From Hemibagrus wyckioides (lineage: Eukaryota; Chordata; Actinopteri; Siluriformes; Bagridae): DNA of 64,000 nucleotides. The notes under the pieces are model-generated. The model saw only the letters and a list, made by a program, of their open reading frames with translations, was not told where the DNA came from and did not search any database. A program made the position numbers and the translations under genes. This document shows, piece by piece, positions 61,001 through 64,000 of the stretch; within the stretch, counting starts at the first letter, position 1, and every line of letters begins with the position of its first letter. Where the stretch lies: positions 10,611,501 to 10,675,500 of the forward strand of contig NC_080719.1 in NCBI RefSeq assembly GCF_019097595.1. Direction: 5' to 3'.

Positions 61001-62974
61001 AACTTTCAGATTACTTCATATATACAGCTCTGGAAAGAAAAATAAGAGACCACTGCAAAATAATCAGTTTATGATGTTTTTTTCTTACAGATCCATGTAT
61101 TGGTGAGATGAACAGTTTTTGTTTCATTTTTTGTGAACTGCTGACAATATTTCTCCTAAATTCAAAATATAACTATTGTTATTTAGAGTTTAAAGGAAAT
61201 GTCAACACATCAAAATAACCCAGGATCATGCAGTATTTTCAGAGCTTTAATAACTCAAATAAAACAAAATGCAAATCATTTGTAAACAAATTGTTTTAAT
61301 GCTTTGGGTAAATATCATTAAGAAATCAGTATTTGGTGGAATAACCCCGATTTGCATGGGTTTTGGCATGCTTCCTTTATACCACTCTTTTTGCAAAAAA
61401 GCAAACAGCTCAGCTTTGCTTGATGGTTTGTGACCATCTATCTTCCTTTTGATGACAATCCAGAGGTTTTCAATAGGGTTCAAATCTGGACATTGGGCAG
61501 TGGTCTCTTATTTTTTTTCCAGAGCTGTATATATAGCATATATAAGGCCAACACACACTCAATTTATAGTTTATTAGAAACATCCTGCACATTCATAAAG
61601 TTATCTAATCAGCCAATCATATGGCAGAGGCAGAATGCATAAAATCATGCATATACAGGTCAAGAGCTTCAGGTAATGTTCACATCTAACATAAGTAGAG
61701 AGAAGTGTGAGCTTTGTGACTTTAATCATGGCATCGTTGTACCAGAAGGGTTGTTTGAGTAGTCCTAATCTCCTGTGATTAATTTTCACACACAACAGTC
61801 TGTAGAATTTACAAAGAATGGTGTGAAAAACACCACCCTGGGTTTAGAGGGTCTTCAGGTTAAAACACATTATTAATGAGATAGATCGCGATAGAGAATG
61901 ACCAGACTGGTCTGAGCTGGCAGGAAGTCTATAGTAATCCACCTGAAGGTTTATGCTGAGATGGTTTTCTGCTCACCACAGTAGTAAACAGTGATTATTT
62001 GAGATACTATATCCTTCCTGGAGGATCAGATCACTCTGGCTATTTCTTCTGAGCAGGATGGATCACTCAGTGTTTTTGTTTAAACTCTAGAGAATGTTGC
62101 GTGTAAAAATTCCAGGAGATTAGAAGTTTATGAAATATTCAAACCAGCTTATCTGGCAACAACAACCATGCCATAGTTAAAGTCAAAGAGATCACACAGT
62201 GAATAATAACTGGAACATTTGTTGCATTGTGCTGCTGCCACATGCTTGGCTGATTAGATAAATGCATAAATAAACAAGTGTACATGTATTCCTTATAAAG
62301 TGGACAGTGAGCACATATTGCTTAGTTGCAAAGTCTTGCCAACTTCAGAGTCTGTGTAATTTCTGAGAATTGTATACTGTGCATCCTATTCTTAATCCAT
62401 GCCTTGAGCTTTGGCTAATCTTTGGATTTGCCCATTCTTTGACCTTTCAGTGTTTGACCATTCCTGTCATGAAGACACTGACTCTAGGATTTTGTTTTTG
62501 GCTTTGATAGAAAAAATCCCACACAGTGATACTCGGGCATCGGCCAAATCATGCATGTTAACATAATATTTAAATGTGTTATAACAGTTTACATCTCTGC
62601 ACACACACTTCAAGTGTATCAGGAGTCAGAACATCAGGAGTACCCAAAGCATATTTGCATCAATATTATTAAATAGGAATAAATAACAGACTTACCTAAA
62701 GCACAGGACACTGAGCATGGTGTGAATCCCCTATACTCCCAAACATAGTTTTTCTTGGAGGACTTGGTCTGATTTTTCTGTTGGTGCTGTGGATGATCTG
62801 GCAATTTGGAGCAGGCTTCAAGGGTGCAGGATCTCTGGGGGAGAGGCTTATCCTCTCCACACTCCTCATCTGGAAGATCCACCTCAGTCTGAGTGAAGGA
62901 GAGAAACACTCTGCACTTCACAGTGCGCTTCTGTATACCCATGCCACAAGACACACTGCAGGGAGTCCATGGGC
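22446..62974 (-). CDS. ADAMTSL3: ADAMTSL3 (ADAMTS-like protein 3, punctin-2), 16 C-terminal exons
   Basis: ADAMTSL3 is a secreted matrix glycoprotein related to ADAMTS proteases but without a catalytic domain. Sixteen exons join with matching phases to 3,602 bases, about 1,199 residues ending at TAG 22446-22448. Order: five TSP1 repeats (CSVSCG, CSVSCA, CSVSCG, CSSSCG, CSVTCG), an Ig domain, a long linker with the helix-like block FEELIRNISQL and DDLASQLIGKL, three more Ig-like domains, four TSP1 repeats (CSASCG, CSTSCG, CSGRCL, CTATCG) and a PLAC domain (DTTHYC to RCCKSC). The DDLASQLI block and DTTHYC ending favour ADAMTSL3 over ADAMTSL1, as does the EFL1/SAXO2 linkage. TSP1 motifs C-x-x-S/T-C-G are O-fucosylation sites in this family. 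Signal peptide, first TSP1 and spacer lie beyond 64,000. Confidence 0.95.
23650..23840 (+). repeat. Fish dispersed repeat (type A)
   Basis: Same block order as 7041-7235: CTTATCCAGACCATTTTACA, GAGGGTTAAGGGCCTTGCTC, GCAATGGCAGCTTGGTGGAT, CCTTCCGATCAGTAGT. Confidence 0.8.
24520..24672 (+). repeat. Dispersed 3' tail repeat (type D)
   Basis: It ends GGAGAAACG, CAGCTATATATGGTTGAATT and GACAATAAAGCTTCTTGACA. A second copy lies at 38385-38650. The fixed 3' end with AATAAA suggests a retroposon tail. Confidence 0.65.
26474..26527 (+). repeat. TA dinucleotide repeat
   Basis: About 27 uninterrupted TA units in an ADAMTSL3 intron. Confidence 0.95.
26598..26905. mobile_element. Deleted MITE copy ending next to an ADAMTSL3 donor
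   Basis: Blocks TATAAAATCAC, GAGCATGGTATCAT and the right end CCTAATAAAATGTTCAGTGG parallel those of the element at 61551-62313 and of the common fish family ending in CACTTTATTAGG. The middle is missing. Confidence 0.6.
26930..27141 (-). CDS. ADAMTSL3: ADAMTSL3 exon o: last TSP1 repeat
   Basis: The exon encodes PASVRNCTSEMC (end of the previous repeat) and VHWRVSPWRMCTATCGSGFQ to HCNITSCG. Donor GTACGT leaves an A that joins AT of the last exon to form Asn. A MITE end lies only about 20 bases inside the intron. Confidence 0.93.
27256..27362 (-). CDS. ADAMTSL3: ADAMTSL3 exon n: atypical TSP1 repeat
   Basis: The exon encodes CSGRCLGPAMATQRRTVMC and NTACDPRE. The CSGRC in place of C-S-x-S/T-C-G removes the O-fucosylation residue; the same kind of change exists in mammalian ADAMTSL3 (CPGRC, from memory). 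The donor GTTTGT is weak. An AAGGG tract lies about 130 bases upstream in the intron. Confidence 0.92.
27490..28040 (+). repeat. AAGGG polypurine tract
   Basis: The core 27492-27560 is nearly pure GGGAA pentamer; it continues with decayed purine runs to 28040 and the spaced phrase ACATAATAGAAGAATAGGAA recurs about four times. The minus (ADAMTSL3 sense) strand is polypyrimidine and gives chance Pro/Ser/Leu frames. Confidence 0.93.
28359..28563 (-). CDS. ADAMTSL3: ADAMTSL3 exon m: TSP1 repeat
   Basis: The exon encodes WGSTVWSKCSTSCGRGFRQR to CVSEAC, plus WISGPWGQ of the next repeat. Acceptor CGCAG, donor GTAGCT. Phases 2 and 0. Confidence 0.94.
28790..28990 (+). repeat. L2-like tail repeat, decayed (type C)
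   Basis: TGCATGTTCTCCAGTGTCTA, GTTTCTTCCCACCTCCGAAA and GATAAATTGCCCTAGATGTG follow the type C order. Confidence 0.65.
28991..30184. other. ADAMTSL3 intron, nothing recognised
   Basis: AT-rich intronic DNA without an identifiable exon or repeat family. Confidence 0.5.
30185..30410 (-). repeat. L2-like tail repeat, inverted (type C)
   Basis: GGCAATTCAGTGTACCCAAT, CCGGCATGTTTTTGGAGGTC and CTGGACGAAAACCCACAGCA are the inverse of the type C blocks. Confidence 0.65.
30565..30748 (-). CDS. ADAMTSL3: ADAMTSL3 exon l: TSP1 repeat after the Ig block
   Basis: The exon encodes EFEWRLAEWSTCSASCGNKG to CNLHDCPP, the first of four C-terminal TSP1 repeats. Acceptor CTGCAG, with an ATT trinucleotide repeat 44 bases upstream in the intron; donor GTAAAG. 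Phases 1 and 2. Confidence 0.94.
30793..30822 (+). repeat. ATT trinucleotide repeat near exon acceptor
   Basis: About ten ATT units, 44 bases upstream (on the gene's strand) of exon 30565-30748. Confidence 0.9.
31230..31668 (+). mobile_element. Tc1-like relic, 5' truncated
   Basis: Traces read AACACCTTTGGGATAATCTG and GTGGACAGCCTTCCCAGAAA (transposase LVDSLPRKVE) on the plus strand, ending in the TIR GTGTCCACAAACTTTTGGCT. Related to 1369-1877. Confidence 0.7.
32154..32366 (-). CDS. ADAMTSL3: ADAMTSL3 exon k: fourth Ig-like domain
   Basis: The exon carries GCPVVPSHRKPIKWSYENQT, LASGRILEIHTLSSR and EGRLACQTNTNN. The Cys, Trp and Cys spacing fits a C2 Ig, although the usual Tyr before the second Cys is replaced (RLAC). 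Human ADAMTSL3 as I recall it has three Ig domains and ADAMTSL1 four. Acceptor CCACAG, donor GTCAGT. Confidence 0.9.
32367..35066. other. ADAMTSL3 introns around exon 33099-33221
   Basis: Only CA (33058-33074) and GT (34930-34951) microsatellites are evident. A 30-base phrase with CATTCTGAATAACCCCAAAT near 32910 recurs near 35659 and marks an unidentified repeat. Confidence 0.5.
33099..33221 (-). CDS. ADAMTSL3: ADAMTSL3 exon j: linker and start of fourth Ig-like domain
   Basis: The exon encodes DVGAVSYEKSSLLKDV, NRKRVVMASRAGTVITVKPG and DILRI. Its phase-1 ends match the neighbouring Ig exons. V-x-x-G-D-x-L-x-I leading to a cysteine in the next exon is a B-strand pattern. Acceptor CTTCTAG, donor GTAAAG. 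Confidence 0.9.
35067..35249 (-). CDS. ADAMTSL3: ADAMTSL3 exon i: rest of third Ig
   Basis: Completes the third Ig: VPQPSVSW, then SLTNGSLLLHNLTLQDDG, TYSCVASNPIGKASA. The DDGTYSC box is the classic F-strand signature. Phase 1 at both ends; donor GTATGT. Confidence 0.94.
35816..36490 (+). pseudogene. Tc1-like transposase relic, internally deleted
   Basis: The left part reads IINEWRNQCTTVMSPRTGTD and LIKEATERPAATLKELQKY, the paired-like DNA-binding part of a Tc1 transposase. The right part (36340-36480) reads WAENLWNNLKRSVYKTSPHN, the region around the catalytic Glu, then a stop. The middle is gone. This family differs from the element at 13771. Confidence 0.75.
36500..40200. other. ADAMTSL3 intron
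   Basis: Apart from the type D repeat at 38385 I recognise nothing. Confidence 0.5.
38385..38650 (+). repeat. Dispersed 3' tail repeat (type D), longer copy
   Basis: It contains CTTTACGTGACTAGGTTAAT, GCACCAGGGTCCTGGGGAAA and ends CAATAAAAGCTTCTTGACTT, paralleling 24520-24672. Confidence 0.65.
40205..40555 (+). repeat. Two tandem type A dispersed repeats
   Basis: Two partial copies follow each other (about 40205-40370 and 40375-40555), each with GAGGGT(T/C)AGGGGCCTTGCTC and CAGCAGTGGCAGCTT blocks. They end 15 bases before exon 40570-40698. Confidence 0.78.
40570..40698 (-). CDS. ADAMTSL3: ADAMTSL3 exon h: start of third Ig
   Basis: The exon encodes DHPAIMASWKNISD, LKVVVGGRIRTHIGANLTLD and CPVT, the A-B strands of the third Ig with its first cysteine. 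NIS and NLT are possible N-glycan sites. Acceptor GGACAG, donor GTCAGT, phase 1 at both ends. Confidence 0.93.
40791..40903 (-). CDS. ADAMTSL3: ADAMTSL3 exon g: end of second Ig
   Basis: The exon completes the second Ig: TGRLHIANPGANDVGIYRC and NKMGSDSETTQVLLA. The donor GTGAGT is good. The acceptor (GGGATAG) is set by phase: its pyrimidine tract is separated from the AG by 18 purine-rich bases. The strand before GRLHI is shorter than in mammals as I recall them. An 8.1-kb intron precedes it. Confidence 0.88.
40904..43300. other. ADAMTSL3 intron
   Basis: AT-rich, with an AC repeat at 42288-42313. Nothing else recognised. Confidence 0.5.
43305..43653 (-). mobile_element. Truncated Tc1-like copy (TIR CAGCTCTGGAAA family)
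   Basis: It matches 61208-61528 with a longer middle. The minus strand keeps FENLWNVIKRKMDGHKP and ELFAFLQKE in shifted frames, the transposase region around the catalytic Glu. The right end is AAAAATAAGAGACCACTGCC read inverted. The left end is missing. Confidence 0.75.
45312..46826 (+). mobile_element. Old Tc1-like element, third family
   Basis: The ends are inverted repeats of about 36 bases: CCCTGGCAAAAACGATGGAA left, and the right end read inverted gives CCCTGGCAAAAATGATGGAA. The 1.5-kb interior keeps traces of a plus-strand transposase, for example CATGTTTGGATGAAAGTGAT, CTGCCACAGAGCAAGAGTGT, AAATTTATGGTGGACATGAA, all with frameshifts and stops. Confidence 0.82.
46827..48594. other. ADAMTSL3 intron
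   Basis: An AC repeat at 47954-47981; otherwise nothing recognised. Confidence 0.5.
48595..48800 (+). repeat. Fish dispersed repeat (type B)
   Basis: ACAGTGAAATTCTATTCTTC, CAGCACCCCTGGAGCAGAGG and CCTTCTGATAAAGAACTCAG follow the same order as 8690-8880. Confidence 0.75.
48989..50042 (-). CDS. ADAMTSL3: ADAMTSL3 exon f: first Ig domain, linker, start of second Ig
   Basis: This 1,054-base exon is by far the largest. It encodes the first C2-type Ig (Cys in VVIKCPVRNF, Trp in IRWEKDG, Cys in GQYRCWAN), then a charged, low-complexity linker of about 190 residues, and the front of the second Ig (LTLLCSAQG, SVSWTKDGILLQS). Within the linker the block EFEELIRNISQLAES, DDLASQLIGKLMEEI looks helical and resembles mammalian ADAMTSL3 as I recall it. 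The rest of the linker seems poorly conserved. Donor GTAAAA is weak. Confidence 0.94.
50043..51070. other. ADAMTSL3 intron
   Basis: A short TTGA run near 50370; no other feature recognised. Confidence 0.5.
51071..51549 (-). mobile_element. Tc1-like derivative, related to 1369-1877
   Basis: Left end GGGCCACATTATGTGGACAC CTGAC and right end GTCAGGTGTCTACATACCTT TGGCCATATAG are imperfect inverses. Interior blocks (CAGCCACAAGAGCATTAGTC, GAGGTTGAGGTCAGGGCTCA) are the reverse of a Tc1 transposase tail. Confidence 0.75.
52251..52404 (-). CDS. ADAMTSL3: ADAMTSL3 exon e: TSP1 repeat before first Ig
   Basis: The exon encodes CSVTCGKGIQRREPVCRRQ, NVCIGLQPPPLIRSC and RMSPCN, the fifth TSP1 seen here. 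Donor GTGAGA leaves one base (A), which makes Lys with the AG that opens the next exon. Confidence 0.93.
52554..52736 (-). CDS. ADAMTSL3: ADAMTSL3 exon d: TSP1 repeat
   Basis: Sixty-one codons, phase 0 at both ends: CSSSCGRGTQWRKVYC to CVSTQC, then the next repeat's start (GGEWSK). Acceptor TTTCAG, donor GTGGGC. The short phase-0 exon is a typical TSP1 unit. Confidence 0.94.
52737..54300. other. ADAMTSL3 intron
   Basis: No exon or named repeat seen; an A-rich run near 54248-54285. Confidence 0.5.
54339..54396 (+). repeat. GT repeat touching an ADAMTSL3 donor
   Basis: About 29 GT units; on the gene's strand it is a CA repeat starting 8 bases after the GTGACT donor of exon 54405-54618. Confidence 0.95.
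54405..54618 (-). CDS. ADAMTSL3: ADAMTSL3 exon c: TSP1 repeat
   Basis: A whole TSP1 repeat (WEVSMWNACSVSCGVGLQTR to ACNQVQC) plus the start of the next (TWETDEWQE). W-x-x-W is a C-mannosylation motif. The donor GTGACT is followed within 8 bases by a 58-base CA repeat on the transcribed sense strand (GT on the plus strand, 54339-54396). Confidence 0.94.
55020..55063 (+). repeat. TC then AC microsatellite
   Basis: A run of TC units passes directly into AC units. Confidence 0.93.
55120..55620 (+). repeat. 36-bp minisatellite in ADAMTSL3 intron
   Basis: About 13 diverged units of 36 bases, consensus near CCTGTCAGTCCCAGTGAAGG plus AGGCGTATCCTCTGTA. Because 36 equals 12 codons, a 163-codon minus-strand frame with a repeating GLTGTE-TPPSL pattern arises; it has no start context, signal or splice fit and is intronic. 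Confidence 0.9.
56550..57170 (-). mobile_element. DNA transposon relic
   Basis: GCTCCAGAATTATTGGCATT at the left is a common fish transposon end. Inside, CATCACAGATCCTCCACCCT, GGCAAACCCACCCTGAGTGT and TTTTGTCTCATCACCACAAG are the reverse of a Tc1-like transposase. The right end is not clear. Confidence 0.6.
57171..59714. other. ADAMTSL3 intron
   Basis: A GAA-rich run near 57815-57845. The minus-strand frame 58470-58670 has no stop for 66 codons but shows no family likeness. Otherwise nothing recognised. Confidence 0.45.
59715..59905 (-). repeat. L2-like tail repeat, inverted (type C)
   Basis: ACAGGGTCACAGGGAACATG, TGCACTACAGGCAATTTAGA and CACAGGGTTGAGCCAGGTAT are the inverse of the type C blocks. 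Confidence 0.6.
60397..60526 (-). CDS. ADAMTSL3: ADAMTSL3 exon b: second half of TSP1
   Basis: The exon carries RQTAVIRCVRAGRRELVED, then LCDESLKPQ and CNPQPCPA, completing the TSP1 begun in the previous exon. Acceptor TCTCAG, donor GTAATA, phases 1 and 2. Confidence 0.93.
61024..61528 (-). mobile_element. Tc1-like deletion derivative (TIR ACAGCTCTGGAAA)
   Basis: The ends ACAGCTCTGGAAAGAAAAAT and, inverted, ACAGCTCTGGAAAAAAAATA are flanked by TA. The minus strand keeps NPIENLWIVIKRKIDGHKP followed by ELFAFLQKEWYK, the catalytic Glu region of a Tc1 transposase; the rest is deleted. A truncated copy lies at 43305-43653. Confidence 0.85.
61551..62313. mobile_element. Nonautonomous fish DNA transposon
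   Basis: Left end ACACACTCAATTTATAGTTT ATTAGAAACA and right end CCTTATAAAGTGGACAGTGA are imperfect inverses of the common fish end CACTTTATTAGG. Interior blocks such as GGTGTGAAAAACACCACC and GATCAGATCACTCTGGCTAT carry no reading frame. Confidence 0.65.
62696..62974 (-). CDS. ADAMTSL3: ADAMTSL3 exon a: TSP1 repeat and start of next
   Basis: The exon encodes GPWTPCSVSCGMGIQKRTVK with its closing TLEAC, a basic linker (QKNQTKSSKKNY), then WEYRGFTPCSVSCAL, the first half of a second TSP1. Acceptor CCCAG, donor GTAAGT, entering and leaving in phase 1. NQT in the linker is a possible N-glycan site. It is the most 5' exon in the window. Confidence 0.93.
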
Positions 62975-63519
62975 CTGGGATAAAGCTGAATACACATACA
63001 GAGACATGAAAAATATAACCACAATTAAATGAAACTTTAAATCTACAATAAACATGCACAATTACTCAGTTCAAATAACTGAAAAGCACTGCACTGCAGA
63101 TGTTATTTGGGTGGTGCTACATTTTTAGCAAAGCTGTGACACTGACAAGGCAGTGTGTGCCATGATGCTGGTATGAGTGTATCAGGTGCAGGAGCATTAA
63201 TGTGGTTGTTAAACACCCCAATGTCACTGCTAAGTCGGGAGGCCAACTAAAAATATCCAGGTTACAGCAGTGCTATGGTGAGAACAAACAATCAGATAAA
63301 GGACACAGATAAAGGAACAAAGAAGAACAGAATCAAAATTAATGAGTTCACACCTACCAGGGGCAGCAACATGGAAATTTTGTCTTAAAAAGTGTCTCAT
63401 AAATGTACACATCAGTGTTCAAATGCCTCAGCAAAACTGATGCACTCATGCCAGCATCACACACACACTACAATTCACTATCACTGCTGTGCTGAGAATT
63501 ATTCATGTCTAAATATATA
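62975..63519. other. ADAMTSL3 intron before the second Tc1
   Basis: No exon seen. The stretch 63100-63470 (GTGGTGCTACATTTTTAGCA, ATGAGTGTATCAGGTGCAGG) may be a dispersed repeat, but I cannot name it. Confidence 0.4.
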
Positions 63520-64000
63520 TATATTGCCAAAAGTATTCGCTCACCCATCCAAATAATCAGAATCAGGTGTTCCAATCACTTCCATGGCCACAGATGTATA
63601 AAATCAAGCACCTAGGCATGCAGACTGTTTTTACAAACATTTGTGAAAGAATGGGTCGCTCTCAGGAGCTCAGTGAATTCCAGCGTGGAACTGTGATAGG
63701 ATGCCACCTGTGCAACAAATCCAGTCGTGAAATTTCCTCGCTCCTAAATATTCCACAGTCAACTGTCAGCTGTATTATAAGAACGTGGAAGTGTTTGGGA
63801 ACGACAGCAACTCAGCCACAAAATGGTAGGCCACATAAACTGACGGAGCGGGGTCAGCGGATGCTGAGGCGCATAGTGTGAAGAGGTCACCAACTTTCTG
63901 CAGAGTCAATCGCTACAGACCTCCAAACTTCATGTGGCCTTCAGATTAGCTCAAGAACAGTGCGCAGAGAGCTTCATGGAATGGGTTTCCATGGCCGAGC
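63520..64000 (+). mobile_element. Second Tc1 copy of the same family, cut by the window edge
   Basis: It matches the element at 13771 from its fourth base (TATATTGCCAAAAGTATTCG) to the window end with about 11 differences in 480 bases by eye, including one base deleted before the gene. The first three bases CAC of the end repeat are replaced by ATA, in a TA-rich run. It lies on the plus strand, in an ADAMTSL3 intron and opposite to that gene. Confidence 0.93.
63651..64000 (+). pseudogene. Tc1 transposase, broken copy
   Basis: The ATG at 63651 corresponds to 13906 of the intact copy. Codon 77, CGA (Arg) in the intact copy, is TGA here (63879-63881), so the product would stop after 76 residues within the DNA-binding part. 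Several other differences are CG to CA or TG, as expected from methylated CpG decay. The catalytic part lies beyond the window. Confidence 0.9.

Overview
The window is nuclear DNA from a ray-finned fish. Genes are broken into many short exons with GT..AG introns, noncoding DNA is AT-rich and crowded with microsatellites, minisatellites, Tc1-like transposons and fish-type short dispersed repeats. The gene order (EFL1, SAXO2, ADAMTSL3) matches what I recall of human 15q25. A catfish-like teleost is plausible from the Tc1 load, but species cannot be fixed by reading.

Left part (1 to 12.2 kb): the 5' part of EFL1 on the minus strand, the 60S ribosome-maturation GTPase. One noncoding exon and seven coding exons give residues 1-286, with all G motifs; the rest of the gene lies beyond position 1. 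Its third intron-sized gap (8.6-11.3 kb) carries a 33-bp minisatellite about 1 kb long. At 12.2-12.8 kb EFL1 and SAXO2 stand head to head across about 0.55 kb holding ETS, ZNF143-like, CCAAT and X-box-like motifs, which suggests a shared promoter.

Middle left (12.8 to 19.6 kb): a complete five-exon SAXO2 on the plus strand (469 aa by my splicing), a ciliary microtubule-stabilising protein. Its first intron has been entered by an intact-looking 1,249-bp Tc1 element with a full 343-codon DD34E transposase, inserted into a TCTA microsatellite. Several SAXO2 splice sites abut microsatellites.

Right part (22.4 to 64 kb): the 3' two-thirds of ADAMTSL3 on the minus strand, convergent with SAXO2. 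Sixteen exons whose phases all join in frame give about 1,199 C-terminal residues: five TSP1 repeats, Ig, a long linker, three more Ig-like domains, four TSP1 repeats and a PLAC domain. The 5' exons lie beyond 64,000. Introns hold relics of at least five DNA-transposon families, a 36-bp minisatellite, an AAGGG polypurine tract and a GT/CA repeat touching a splice donor. A second Tc1 copy, about 2 % different and broken by a CGA to TGA change, runs off the right edge.

EFL1 acts in cytoplasmic ribosome assembly, SAXO2 in cilia and ADAMTSL3 in extracellular matrix; only their linkage, not a common pathway, joins them. I found no new multi-gene system. The most notable signals are repeat-built splice sites, the likely bidirectional promoter, the fourth Ig domain of ADAMTSL3 and the young Tc1 copies.
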